A stretch of 22,567 nucleotides of DNA from JBCBZH01 sp039815415 (GCA_039815415.1 JBCBZH010000035.1:1-22567); one strand, 5' to 3'; positions 7,126-14,843 are shown, numbered from the stretch's first letter. Translations and numbers: made by a program. Notes: generated by a model from the sequence alone, not told the origin.

Positions 7126-8022
7126 GTGGCTCTCTCCTACACCCTCCGCGAAGGCATCGCCGGATTCAAACGCGCCAAGCTCTCGTCGGCGACCTCCGTG
7201 TTCGCCCTCGCGCTCGCGCTCGTGCTCATCGGCATGTTCGTGCTCATCGGCTGGCTGGTGAGCGAAGCCGCCGAGGGCGTCCGCGAGAGCATCTCCGAGG
7301 TGGAGGTCTACCTGGAGGCCATCGATACGGCCGCCGCCACGCGCGTGGGCGAACGCCTGGAAACCATCCCCGGCGTGGACTCGCTCCGGTTCGTCAGCCA
7401 CGAGGAGGCCGCCGAGATCTTCCGCGAGTCCTTCGGCGAAGGCGCCGACCTCTACGACGACGCGCAGTTCCTCCCGGCGAGCTGGCGCGTCCGGCTCGTC
7501 GGCGCGTACGCGTCGGCGGACAGCCTCGCCAAGTTTGTCACCACCGTCGAGGCCTGGGGATCCGTAGAAGCGGTGGACTACGAGGAGGAGTTGCTGGTCA
7601 AGGTGGAGCGCAATGCGCGCATGCTGTCCGTCGCCGGGCTGGCGATTGTCGCGCTGGTGGTGCTGGCCGCGCTGCTGCTGGTCGGCAACACGGTGCGGCT
7701 GTCCATCTACGCGCGGCGCATGCTGATCCGCACCATGAAGCTCGTCGGCGCCACGAACGCGTTTATCCGGCGGCCCTTCCTGGTGGAAGGCGTCGTCCAC
7801 GGGCTGCTGGCGGGCCTCGGCGCGGGCGTGACGCTGTGGGCGCTCTACGGGCTGCTGCTCCGCCTCCTGGGAAGCTCTGACGTGGCGGTGCCGGGAAGTG
7901 GCTGGCCCGGAGGCTCGCCGATGTATGTCCTCGGCGGGCTGGTGCTGGTCGGGCTAGTGCTCGGCTGGATGGCCTCGTGGGTAGCTGTGCGGCGGTTTAT
8001 CCGCGAGGTGCGGTTGAGCTAA
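7126..8022 (+). CDS. ftsX: cell division protein FtsX (ABC-like permease)
   Basis: FtsX pairs with the ATPase FtsE at the septum and activates periplasmic peptidoglycan hydrolases. The 298-residue protein has the family topology: a cytoplasmic N-terminal stretch (SYTLREGIAGFKRAKLSS), TM1 at about 23-46, a periplasmic domain at 47-165 starting with the typical VEVYLE segment, then TM2 at about 167-190, TM3 219-248 and TM4 264-288. The C-terminal half carries the FtsX-like permease hallmark of MKLVGATNAFIRRPFLVEG. The start is GTG 7126; the next residues match the usual FtsX N terminus and no upstream alternative fits better. ftsE is not adjacent. The convergent MarC-like gene ends 51 bp downstream. 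Confidence 0.93.
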   Translation: MALSYTLREGIAGFKRAKLSSATSVFALALALVLIGMFVLIGWLVSEAAEGVRESISEVEVYLEAIDTAAATRVGERLETIPGVDSLRFVSHEEAAEIFRESFGEGADLYDDAQFLPASWRVRLVGAYASADSLAKFVTTVEAWGSVEAVDYEEELLVKVERNARMLSVAGLAIVALVVLAALLLVGNTVRLSIYARRMLIRTMKLVGATNAFIRRPFLVEGVVHGLLAGLGAGVTLWALYGLLLRLLGSSDVAVPGSGWPGGSPMYVLGGLVLVGLVLGWMASWVAVRRFIREVRLS

Positions 8023-8044
8023 GGGACGCTCCAGAGCCCGACCG

Positions 8045-8056
8045 CGCCAGCTCGAG
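8045..8056. repeat. CGCCAGCTCGAG motif copy between convergent ftsX and marC-like genes
   Basis: An exact 12-base copy sits 23 bases past the ftsX stop, in the 51-bp gap between two convergent genes. No partner copy is close by, so a hairpin is not evident at this site. Confidence 0.6.
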
Positions 8057-8073
8057 ACGGGTGCCTCTCGCGC

Positions 8074-8706
8074 TTATCCCGCGAGCATCCCGGTGATGCC
8101 TGCCCGGATCATGGCGACCGCGATGGCGGCCAGGAACAGGCTCGCCACCTTCGCGACGGCCTTCGACGTGCCCGGCCCGAACCACCGCAACAGCGCCGGC
8201 CCGAAGGCGAACGTGATGAACACGAGGAGCATGTTGATCGCGATGGAGAGCAGCGTCACAGCCCACCCGAACTGGGCGTCCATGACGAGAATCGTTGTGA
8301 TGGCGCCAGGCCCAATGATGAGCGGAATGCCGAGCGGCACGACCGGAAGGTCTGCCGGGTCCATCGCCTCCACCTTTTTCCGAGTGGCCTTTCCACCTCC
8401 CCGCCGCTTCCCGGTCTCTCCCTGGAACGCGAGATCCGCGACCGCGATCACAAGCAGAATCAGGCCGCCACCCACGCGGAGATCGTTGAGCGTGATGCCG
8501 AGCGTGTCGAAGATGATCTGTCCGGCGAACAGCATCAGAACCGCCAGCGCGAGAGCGGCTGCGAGGGCGCGCACGAGAAGCTGGTTCCGGCTCTCACGCG
8601 TAAACGTCTCCGTCATCCCGATGTAGATCGGGAGGATGCCAGGGATGTTGAGGGCGACGAACAGCGGCAGGAAGGCCGCCGCGAGAAGGGCGAAGAACTC
8701 GGACAA
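8074..8706 (-). CDS. MarC/UPF0056 family integral membrane protein
   Basis: Multi-pass inner-membrane protein of the MarC family; its substrate is not established. About 210 residues from TTG 8706, matching the usual length. The N-terminal helix contains FVALNIPGILPIYIGMT, the equivalent of the family's conserved NP..PIF segment. The second half repeats the pattern with PLGIPLIIGPGAITTILV, a clear MarC signature, and about six hydrophobic helices are visible. A basic loop at the middle (GETGKRRGGGKATRKK) is unusually long and charged. The frame is open to GTG 8778, with another GTG at 8742. I prefer TTG 8706 because the family starts just before the first helix and a stable hairpin (8760-8774) would otherwise lie in the coding region. 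The exact start remains uncertain. Confidence 0.85.
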   Translation of the reverse strand: MSEFFALLAAAFLPLFVALNIPGILPIYIGMTETFTRESRNQLLVRALAAALALAVLMLFAGQIIFDTLGITLNDLRVGGGLILLVIAVADLAFQGETGKRRGGGKATRKKVEAMDPADLPVVPLGIPLIIGPGAITTILVMDAQFGWAVTLLSIAINMLLVFITFAFGPALLRWFGPGTSKAVAKVASLFLAAIAVAMIRAGITGMLAG

Positions 8707-8759
8707 CGGGGCAGGAGGATGAAGGCGGCGGAGGATCGGCACAGACCATGCCCGACACG

Positions 8760-8774
8760 CACCCCGAAGGGGTG
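8760..8774. other. short GC-rich hairpin in the leader of the marC-like gene
   Basis: CACCCC and GGGGTG pair perfectly around GAA. It lies about 55 bases upstream of the preferred start, in the probable untranslated leader. It may affect mRNA stability or be chance; no T tract follows. Confidence 0.35.
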
Positions 8775-8828
8775 TCACAGAGCAAACTCACTGCCCGTTC
8801 ACCGCGCGTCCTCCGCATCTCCGCAGTC

Positions 8829-8859
8829 CGCCAGCTCGAGGTCCGGTCTCGAGCTGGCG
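8829..8859. repeat. perfect 12-bp inverted repeat of the common motif; possible transcript-end hairpin
   Basis: CGCCAGCTCGAG (8829-8840) and CTCGAGCTGGCG (8848-8859) are exact reverse complements around a 7-base loop. The structure begins three bases beyond the stop codon of the minus-strand membrane protein gene at 8863. Position and stem strength suggest the 3' end of the tolC-adaptor-ATPase operon. Neither side has a T tract, so it may act as a stability hairpin or a Rho-assisted end rather than a classic terminator. Confidence 0.7.
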
Positions 8860-8862
8860 ATT

Positions 8863-9294
8863 CTAGCTGAAGAAGGCGATCACCACCCCGAGGCCCAGCG
8901 TGAACACCCCGCTCACACGGGCGATTCGGATCGACCGACGGGCTCCGAACGCCTGAAGCGTCTCCGGCGTGGCGAGTGGCACCGCTACCATGAGCGCTCC
9001 CATCAGGCCCACGCAGGCTCCGATGACGCGGACCGTCGTGATGCCGCTCCATACGTTGGTCACGCCCAGCACGGCGGCGATAAGAGATATACCGGTGAGC
9101 CCCAGAATGCCAATCAGCAGAAGCGCCCCGTAGCGCTGCGCTCGGGACGCATACGCCCGAAGCTCGGCCTCGAACTCTGGAAGCACGGTGAGTGTCTCGA
9201 TGGCGCCCGGTCGCCCAAGCCGGTCGGTGCCCTGCACGTCGATCTCGATGACGCGCGCATCTCGCGTGCCCGTCCAGAGGCACAGGGGCGTCAT
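8863..9294 (-). CDS. small three-helix membrane protein, last gene of the efflux operon
   Basis: Unrecognised 143-residue protein. Residues 1-55 are polar and predicted cytoplasmic, with a beta-like stretch (ARVIEIDVQG) and a helix at 40-55 (EFEAELRAYASRAQRYG). Hydrophobic helices follow at about 56-77, 87-106 and 124-142. Its ATG overlaps the stop of the ATPase gene by four bases (ATGA at 9294-9291), so translation is very probably coupled and the two products may work together. It occupies the place where the MacB/LolE-type permease would normally lie, yet it lacks the large periplasmic domain and the four helices of that family. It might be an accessory subunit of the transporter. I see no motif that names it. 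Confidence 0.8.
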   Translation of the reverse strand: MTPLCLWTGTRDARVIEIDVQGTDRLGRPGAIETLTVLPEFEAELRAYASRAQRYGALLLIGILGLTGISLIAAVLGVTNVWSGITTVRVIGACVGLMGALMVAVPLATPETLQAFGARRSIRIARVSGVFTLGLGVVIAFFS

Positions 9295-10037
9295 GAGTCG
9301 ATGTCGGCTCGTACCTCCAGCTCGGCCTCTGAGGCGCCTTCCAGAACCGGAGAGCCCACACGCACATCGGTCTCCACCGTCCCATCGCGCAGGCGCACCA
9401 CACGGCGCGCGTGCTCTGAAATGTCGTCCTCGTGGGTCACCACCACGATGGTGTTGCCACGGCGGTACAGCAGCTCGAACAGCCGCATGATCTCATCACT
9501 GGTGGCCGAGTCTAGGTTGCCGGTCGGCTCATCGGCGAGCAGGATGGAGGGGCGGTTGACGAGGGCGCGGGCCACGGCCACGCGCTGGCGCTGCCCACCC
9601 GAGAGCTCGTTGGGCTTGTGGTCCATTCGGTCGCCGAGGCCCACCTGCGTCAGAGCCTCAGCCGCACGCTCCCGGCGCTCTGCACGACTCACACCCGCGT
9701 ACACCAGCGGCAGCTCGACGTTCTGCAGGCAGTCCTGCCGCGAAAGCAGGTTGAAGGTCTGAAACACGAACCCGATCTGGCTATTTCGGACTTCTGCCAG
9801 TTGGTCATCCGACAGATGGCCCACGTCGCGGCCATCGAGCTTGTAGGTCCCCTTGGTGGGGACGTCCAAGCACCCGATCACGTTCATCAGCGTGCTCTTC
9901 CCACTGCCCGACGGCCCCATGATGGCGAGGTACTCGCCCTCGTCCACGGACAGGGAGCACCCTCGGAGCGCATGGACTTCCTGCGTCCCCATCTTGTACG
10001 TCTTCCAGACGTCGGTGATCTCGATGACGGGTTGCAT
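9291..10037 (-). CDS. ABC transporter ATP-binding protein, MacB/LolD type
   Basis: Cytoplasmic ATPase of about 248 residues that would energise an export or lipoprotein-extraction complex. Visible motifs are Walker A GPSGSGKST (41-49), Q-loop Gln93 in FVFQTFNLL, signature LSGGQ (145-149), Walker B ILLADEP (165-171) and the switch histidine in VVVTHE. The N-terminal TDVWKTYKMGTQEVHALRG and the QTFNLL segment are typical of the MacB/LolD/FtsE group. I place the start at ATG 10037 because the family begins MxPVIEI; the open frame extends further but lacks family character. It follows the adaptor gene by 101 bp and overlaps the small membrane protein gene by four bases. No cognate permease gene is present in this operon. 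Confidence 0.92.
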   Translation of the reverse strand: MQPVIEITDVWKTYKMGTQEVHALRGCSLSVDEGEYLAIMGPSGSGKSTLMNVIGCLDVPTKGTYKLDGRDVGHLSDDQLAEVRNSQIGFVFQTFNLLSRQDCLQNVELPLVYAGVSRAERRERAAEALTQVGLGDRMDHKPNELSGGQRQRVAVARALVNRPSILLADEPTGNLDSATSDEIMRLFELLYRRGNTIVVVTHEDDISEHARRVVRLRDGTVETDVRVGSPVLEGASEAELEVRADIDS

Positions 10038-10138
10038 AGGGTGATGAAGGGTGAAGAGTGAGGGGCAATGAGTCTGAGGATGGCCTACGGGGAGAACGCT
10101 TCGACGCGAGGCGCTCATCACACGTCTCCCATAACTCC

Positions 10139-11530
10139 TTACTCGTCGTCGCTTTCCTTGATTGAGGCCTCGGGCTTCAGCTCGGACCGGAGCAACTGGA
10201 ACGGCCCCGTCACCACGGTCTCTCCGCCCGCCAGCCCGGAGCGGATCTCGATGTGCGTCTCATCCGCGATGCCGGTCTCGACCTCCCGAATCTCAGCCTT
10301 GCCGTCCACCATCACAAACACGACGCGGCGGAGGTCTTCCTCCTCGGGAATCTCCTCGTCCGAGACCTCTTCGCCCATCGCCTCCTTGCGCTCCCGTTCC
10401 TCACGCGCCAGCTCGTTGAAGTCGCGCACGGTGACGGCCTGAATGGGCACCACCACGGCGTTCGGTACCGTCCGCGCGAACACGTCCACAGTCCCGCTCA
10501 TGCCCGGCCGAAGCTGGGTGCTCTGGCGCGGCGCGACGCCCTCATCGCTCGCGCTGGCGGTCTGGCTTTCCGTGTAGCTGTCTGCATTGATGCGGATCTT
10601 GACCGGGAAGTTGGTCACAGCCTGTGCCGTTCCCTGACCGTTGACGCGTGCCGAGTTGGCGATTTCGGTCACCATGCCCGTCAGCGGCTGCTCGGGATAG
10701 GCGTCAATCTCGATCTTGACGGAGTCGCCCACGGCGATGCGGACCACGTCGTTCTCGTTCACGTCCACCTCCATCATCATCGCGTCGAGGCGGGCGATGC
10801 GCATGACCTCCGTGCCGCTCATCTGGGCCGTGCCCACCACGCGTTCGCCAGGCTCAATCACCAGCCCGATGACGGTACCCGACATTGGCGCGCGAATGGA
10901 CGTCTGGGCGAGTTGCTCGCCGGCCTGGCGGGCCTGGGACTGCGCGCTTCGGACCTGCACCTGGGCACTCTGAATGCGCCCCTCGATGGTCGAGATGCGG
11001 GCGAGCGCTGCCTGCTCCGACGCGCGTGCAACCTGAGCCGCGCCCTTCGCAGCGTCCAGTTCTGCCTCGGAGATCACGCCCCGGTCGAACAGATCTTGCT
11101 GGCGTTCGAGTGTGCGCTCCGTCCGTTCCCGGTCTGCGGTAGCCTGCGCGGCATCGGCCTGAGCCTGGATGACATCGCGGCGGGCCTGGTCTACTCCCGC
11201 GGAGGCCGAGGCCACCTGGGCCTGGGCCTGCTCTCGCTGGCGCGCATAGAAGTCGGGCCGGACGCGAAGCAGCAGCTGTCCACGCTCCACCACCTGCCCT
11301 TCCTCGACGGCCAGTTGGACCACCTCACCGGACACGTCGGAGGAAATGGGAACTTCCACTTCGGCGGCGACGGTGCCTGAGGCCGTGATGCTTTCCGTGA
11401 TGGCGCGAACCTTCACCTCGGCGGTCTCTACCTCGATGCCTTCCTCGCCTCCGCCCGCCAGCACGGCAACAGGGATCAGAAGCGCGACGAGGACGCCGAG
11501 GCCGATCAGGATTTTCTTGGTGGGTGACAT
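10139..11530 (-). CDS. periplasmic adaptor (membrane fusion) protein, MacA/HlyD family
   Basis: Bridges an inner-membrane transporter and the TolC-like channel encoded just upstream. 463 residues: an N-terminal membrane anchor (about 6-26, ILIGLGVLVALLIPVAVLAG), then a lipoyl half (ISSDVSGEVVQLAVEEGQVV), a long alpha-helical hairpin at about 95-210 rich in Gln, Ala and Arg, and the second lipoyl half (IRAPMSGTVIGLVIEPGERV). Beta-barrel and membrane-proximal domains follow, with RPGMSGTVDVFARTV. The C-terminal part carries an acidic insert (EEVSDEEIPEEEDLRR) that is not usual in MacA. MacA rather than RND adaptor is favoured by the adjacent ABC ATPase. Spacing to tolC is 93 bp. Confidence 0.92.
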   Translation of the reverse strand: MSPTKKILIGLGVLVALLIPVAVLAGGGEEGIEVETAEVKVRAITESITASGTVAAEVEVPISSDVSGEVVQLAVEEGQVVERGQLLLRVRPDFYARQREQAQAQVASASAGVDQARRDVIQAQADAAQATADRERTERTLERQQDLFDRGVISEAELDAAKGAAQVARASEQAALARISTIEGRIQSAQVQVRSAQSQARQAGEQLAQTSIRAPMSGTVIGLVIEPGERVVGTAQMSGTEVMRIARLDAMMMEVDVNENDVVRIAVGDSVKIEIDAYPEQPLTGMVTEIANSARVNGQGTAQAVTNFPVKIRINADSYTESQTASASDEGVAPRQSTQLRPGMSGTVDVFARTVPNAVVVPIQAVTVRDFNELAREERERKEAMGEEVSDEEIPEEEDLRRVVFVMVDGKAEIREVETGIADETHIEIRSGLAGGETVVTGPFQLLRSELKPEASIKESDDE

Positions 11531-11623
11531 GGGGTGCAGTCGTCAGGGTGAGAGCGGTTGACGGGAAAGCCGGGGCCGGGTTGCGCGGCGCTGGCGTTGT
11601 CTACGGGCTGGCGAGGATGCTCA

Positions 11624-13090
11624 CTACTCGCCGAGCAGTTCGTTCGCCATGGCGTCCGGGTCGATGCTGCCGGTCGCCAGCCCGACGGCCGCGGCGCGCA
11701 GCACGAGCGTGTAAGCGGCCTGGGCACGCGTGGCCTCGGCCTGGGCGAGCCGAGCCTGGACCTGCGCGACATCGTAGAGGGTTCCGGCGCCGAGGGTGTA
11801 GCGGTCCTGCTCCACGGCCAGCGCGGCCTCGGCGGCGGTCACTTGCGTTTCGGAGGCTGCCAGGCGAGCCTGGGCGGTCTGCGCTTGCACAAGAGCCTGC
11901 TGCACCTCCGCGTCGATCTGGCGAACCAGCGCCTCGCGCTGGATCCGAGCATCGTCGGCCTGGATCTGCGCCTGGGCGACCTGGCGACGCGTGCGGGCAG
12001 CGTCATAGATCGGGACAGTGAGCGTGAGACCCAGCGATCCGCCTCTGTTATCCGCAAACTGCGTGTAGATCGGCGTCAGCGTCCGCTCGGAGGGCCCCGG
12101 AAAGGTCAGGGGGACGCCCCCCACCAGAACGGGCGTTCCATCTCCGAGGGACACGGGAATGTCTGGCGACTCCTGGGTAACACGCGTCTGGAGGCTGGAG
12201 TAGCCCGTCCCGACGTTGGCAGACAAATCGAGGGTAGGCCGGTTGTTGGCTCGGGCAGTTGTGACCGCGGCCTCAAGGGCTTGGATGTCGAGTTCATTGG
12301 CGCGAAGGTCGGCGCGACGTTCGCGGGCGGTCGAGAGCAGGTCCGCCAGCGCGAGGTCGGAGACGGCCAGAAGGCCGCGCTGCTCCAGCTCCTCCAGGCT
12401 AGGACCCACGAAGGTGTAGTCGCCGAGAGGATCGAGGCCAATGGCCTGGATGAGTGAAACGCGGTCTGCCGCCACAGCCCCCTGGGCCTCCACCACCGCC
12501 AGCTCGCGCTCCGCCACAACAGCCTCTTGCGCCACGAGGTCCGCTGCAGGCCGGGCTCCGCCCTCCACCAGTTCGTTGACCTGATCGCGCTGGCTGATGG
12601 CGGCCGCGAGCTGGCCTTGCTGGATCTCTACCAGCTCGCGGTCGAGCAAAAGCTGCAGGAAGGTCTGGGCCACATTAAGGGCGACCTGCTGGCGCGTCCG
12701 CTCCACACTCGCCAACGATGCCGTGCGCTCCAGCTCTGCCTGGCGAACAGCAGCGCGTGTGCGCCCGCCGTCGTAGAGGCTGATCTGTCCTCCGAGGCCC
12801 AGGTTCATCGTCTCGCTCGTCTGCGAGGTGAGCTGGCCCGTCGTCTGGTCGAAGGCGAGACCGTACTGCTGGCGCGGGGTCACCTGAAGGTTGACGGTCG
12901 GGAGGCGCCCAGCGCGAGCCCCCTGAACGGCGAGAACGCGGGCACGGTCTCCGGTCTCGGCGCGCTGAAGGTCGGTGCTGCGCTCAAGAGCCGTCTGGAC
13001 GGCCTCTTCGAGAGAGATGATGTCGCTCTGGGCCTGTGCGGCAGTCGAGCTGGCGAGGACAACGAGGAGCGCGAGGGCGAAACGGCGCAT
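11624..13090 (-). CDS. TolC-family outer membrane efflux protein
   Basis: Trimeric outer-membrane channel that forms the exit duct for the adaptor/ATPase system encoded downstream. 488 residues with a cleavable Sec signal peptide (ALALLVVLASSTAAQA, predicted cut before QSDI). Two OEP repeats are visible. The first contains LEEAVQTALERS and a helical Ala/Gln/Arg-rich stretch, the second begins ADLLSTARERRADLRANELD. Beta-barrel parts include MNLGLGGQISLYDGGRTRA and its counterpart GSLGLTLTVPIYDAARTRR, the typical twofold TolC internal repeat. First gene of a four-gene minus-strand operon. A 17-base palindrome about 60 bp upstream of the start could be an operator. Confidence 0.94.
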   Translation of the reverse strand: MRRFALALLVVLASSTAAQAQSDIISLEEAVQTALERSTDLQRAETGDRARVLAVQGARAGRLPTVNLQVTPRQQYGLAFDQTTGQLTSQTSETMNLGLGGQISLYDGGRTRAAVRQAELERTASLASVERTRQQVALNVAQTFLQLLLDRELVEIQQGQLAAAISQRDQVNELVEGGARPAADLVAQEAVVAERELAVVEAQGAVAADRVSLIQAIGLDPLGDYTFVGPSLEELEQRGLLAVSDLALADLLSTARERRADLRANELDIQALEAAVTTARANNRPTLDLSANVGTGYSSLQTRVTQESPDIPVSLGDGTPVLVGGVPLTFPGPSERTLTPIYTQFADNRGGSLGLTLTVPIYDAARTRRQVAQAQIQADDARIQREALVRQIDAEVQQALVQAQTAQARLAASETQVTAAEAALAVEQDRYTLGAGTLYDVAQVQARLAQAEATRAQAAYTLVLRAAAVGLATGSIDPDAMANELLGE

Positions 13091-13150
13091 CAGGTCGGGG
13101 TGAGGAATGGTCTCTAAACGAGCCTTTGGGCTGAGGGTTACAGCGGGCAG

Positions 13151-13167
13151 CTTGTCTGACTGACAAG
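13151..13167. promoter_or_regulatory. palindrome upstream of the efflux operon, possible repressor operator
   Basis: CTTGTC-TGACT-GACAAG is a perfect 6-bp inverted repeat with a 5-base centre, about 60 bp before the tolC start and between it and the PD-(D/E)XK frame. Palindromes of this size before efflux operons are often bound by TetR-like repressors; no such regulator gene is in the window. No T tract follows on the minus strand, so a terminator is less likely. Confidence 0.4.
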
Positions 13168-13172
13168 GAGAC

Positions 13173-13529
13173 TCATGCTAGCGTCTTTGCACACATCCCA
13201 TCGAGTTCATTCGCTTCCAGAACAACAACTCTGTTCTCTGGACGAATCCAGACGGCGACGAAGTCGATTCCTCTCGCATCGAAGCGATGCAGGGTGTGTC
13301 CGGTGCCATTGGTCTGCACCCGCTTCAGCTCTACCACGTATTTCCCAGAAGCCGATCTCTGAGACGTCGACTTTACCTCTACTGTTTTCAACTCTTCACC
13401 CTCCCGGTGAATGACGAGATCAAACGCTCCATGTCCGCCGAATGAGATATAGCATGAGTGGCCAGCTTGGATGAAATGGGCCAAGACTGCAGCTTCTCCG
13501 GCGTCTCCCTGTCGATAGGACTCATCGTG
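13173..13529 (-). CDS. PD-(D/E)XK nuclease-like protein without a visible start codon
   Basis: Small protein (at most 119 residues) with the core of a PD-(D/E)XK endonuclease-like fold. A YRQGDAGEAAVLAHFI helix carries the conserved Glu12, GAFDLVI carries Asp37, and VEVKS carries Glu51 and Lys53; the order and spacing fit the family. A later helix/strand, RFDARGIDFVAVWIRPEN, resembles small nuclease-like proteins related to the group I intron enzyme I-Ssp6803I, recognised from memory. The coding frame opens right after a TGA at 13532-13530, five bases from the end of tRNA-Ser, and offers no ATG, GTG or TTG before TTG 13484, which would cut off the first conserved helix. It may be 5'-truncated, use a rare start, or be a pseudogene. 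A 60-base sample near 13321-13380 is about 52% G+C, well below the neighbours. Confidence 0.6.
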   Translation of the reverse strand, partial: HDESYRQGDAGEAAVLAHFIQAGHSCYISFGGHGAFDLVIHREGEELKTVEVKSTSQRSASGKYVVELKRVQTNGTGHTLHRFDARGIDFVAVWIRPENRVVVLEANELDGMCAKTLA

Positions 13530-13533
13530 TCAG

Positions 13534-13621
13534 CGGTGGAGGAGGGAATCGAACCCCCAAGGCCCTATTCAGGCTCGACTGTTTTCAAGACAGCTTCCGT
13601 CACCAATCGGATTGCTCCACC
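13534..13621 (-). tRNA. tRNA-Ser (anticodon UGA)
   Basis: Cloverleaf read on the minus strand. The acceptor is GGTGGAG/CTCCACC (7 bp), the D stem is 3 bp, and the anticodon stem GCTGT/ACAGT carries the loop CTTGAAA with anticodon TGA at 13587-13585. A long class II variable arm follows, and the T arm has loop TTCGATT. 88 bases with discriminator G; the CCA end is not encoded. The long variable arm plus anticodon identify it as serine-specific, reading UCA and probably other UCN codons. The gene is complete and shows no intron. Confidence 0.93.
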
Positions 13622-13629
13622 AGAATTCT

Positions 13630-13637
13630 GAAAGCTA
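13630..13637 (-). promoter_or_regulatory. possible -7 element of the tRNA-Ser promoter
   Basis: TAGCTTTC on the minus strand matches seven of eight positions of the Bacteroidota-type TANNTTTG box, at a suitable distance before the tRNA 5' end (13621). A matching -33 TTTG is not evident at normal spacing, so the call is weak. Confidence 0.25.
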
Positions 13638-13744
13638 CCGCCTTCCCGTGTGGGGATCAGACTAATCCCGATCAACGGCGACGGCACCCCGCGGCGTAGG
13701 AAAGCAATTCCGAAGGCGTCCGCATCCTGACCCGAAACGAGCGC

Positions 13745-13756
13745 CGCCAGCTCGAG
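13745..13756. repeat. CGCCAGCTCGAG motif copy downstream of the metacaspase lipoprotein gene
   Basis: An exact copy 47 bases past the stop of the minus-strand caspase-like gene (13803), in the 181-bp gap before tRNA-Ser. No inverted partner was found nearby. Nothing else is recognised in this gap apart from the possible tRNA promoter. Confidence 0.55.
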
Positions 13757-13802
13757 GCCGAGGATGCCAGCGAAGACGGTTCAGGCCATGGATGCCACCA
13801 GA

Positions 13803-14843
13803 TCATCGGGGACCGAACACGTCTGCAACGGTCTGCGAGCGTCCGTCGATCTGAGGCGTGTGCGCAGACTGGTACCGCCGAGACTGGGCCAGAACCACGC
13901 GGCGAACGTCGCGCATCAGGTCCGCCAGCTCCAGACCTGGAGCAGCGTCCCAGAGAGCGGTCGTGAGAGCCTTGGTGAACAGGCTCGGCTCGCCCGGCAG
14001 ACCCGACAGCGCCATCTGGTTGTCGTGTGCCGCCGCGAGCAGCGTATGACGCGGCGAGGCGGGCGGCAGAACGTCCCCTCGAGCGGGCGACTCCAGCCTG
14101 GAGACAATGTCCTCGTACCGGACCGCTTTGGGCGCCAGCTCGGAGCCTCCGCGCGACACGGTGCCGGAGTGACAGGCGTCGGCGATGACGAGGACTCGGT
14201 CGGTCGCCAGCGCGCTGACCCAGACGCCGATCTCGTCGTCGAGGATGAGGGCGCTGTGCTCACCGTCGTCGGCCCACACGTAGATCGCCTCGTCTCGCCC
14301 GTCGGCTTCGACATCGCGGCCGTGATTGGTCTCTGTCTGGACGCCGTGGCCGGAGTAGTAGAACACGGCGGATCCGCTGGCTCCGGCCTGGGCGAGATGC
14401 GTCTCGATGGCTCGCTGAATGCCCCCGCGTGTCGCGCGCTGGTCGGTCAACACCAGAATGTTGTCGGACCGATAGCCGAATCGTTCGATCAGCAGGCTCC
14501 GCATGGCGTCCACATCATGCTGGCCGCTCGGGAGGTCCTCCTCCTCGCCGGGATAGTCATTGATACCGACCAACACGGCGTAGCGCGAATCGGTAGGCTG
14601 AGCTGGCGTCAACGCGACGGTCTCATCCTGCGTGCGAGCCGTCTTGGTCGTCACGGAATCCGGTCCTGCCTGTTCGACGGTCGAGCTGGCGTCTACGAGA
14701 AGAGACTCCGTGGGAGCGTCACGGGAGCGCGCAAGGAGGGTATCCACCTGCACGATGGCCGGTTCGGGCTCTACCGGCTCCGGCACGTCCGATGGCGAGC
14801 ATGCGAACATCACCAGCAGAAAAGCAGAACCCAACGCCCGCAT
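13803..14843 (-). CDS. metacaspase-like (peptidase C14) putative lipoprotein
   Basis: Predicted cysteine protease of the caspase fold, exported and probably lipid-anchored. 346 residues: a signal segment MRALGSAFLLVMFAC with Cys15 (a poor lipobox, MFA before Cys), a Pro/Glu/Thr-rich linker to about 90, then the caspase domain from YAVLVGINDYPG. The catalytic dyad is His166 in YYSGHG and Cys224 in DACHSG. Between them, EADGRDEAIYVWADD resembles the acidic metacaspase segment that selects basic P1 residues, so Arg/Lys specificity is inferred. The domain closes with HTPQIDGRSQ, the usual late strand. I chose ATG 14843, four bases after the stop of the upstream membrane protein gene, because it opens the signal sequence directly; the two genes form an operon. 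A second metacaspase-like gene is divergent from the pair. Confidence 0.9.
   Translation of the reverse strand: MRALGSAFLLVMFACSPSDVPEPVEPEPAIVQVDTLLARSRDAPTESLLVDASSTVEQAGPDSVTTKTARTQDETVALTPAQPTDSRYAVLVGINDYPGEEEDLPSGQHDVDAMRSLLIERFGYRSDNILVLTDQRATRGGIQRAIETHLAQAGASGSAVFYYSGHGVQTETNHGRDVEADGRDEAIYVWADDGEHSALILDDEIGVWVSALATDRVLVIADACHSGTVSRGGSELAPKAVRYEDIVSRLESPARGDVLPPASPRHTLLAAAHDNQMALSGLPGEPSLFTKALTTALWDAAPGLELADLMRDVRRVVLAQSRRYQSAHTPQIDGRSQTVADVFGPR

Noticed and set aside
7126..8022. FtsX as the missing permease for the ATPase at 9291-10037
   Set aside because: It is on the opposite strand, separated by the marC-like gene, and its sequence is a clear cell-division FtsX rather than a MacB/LolE permease.
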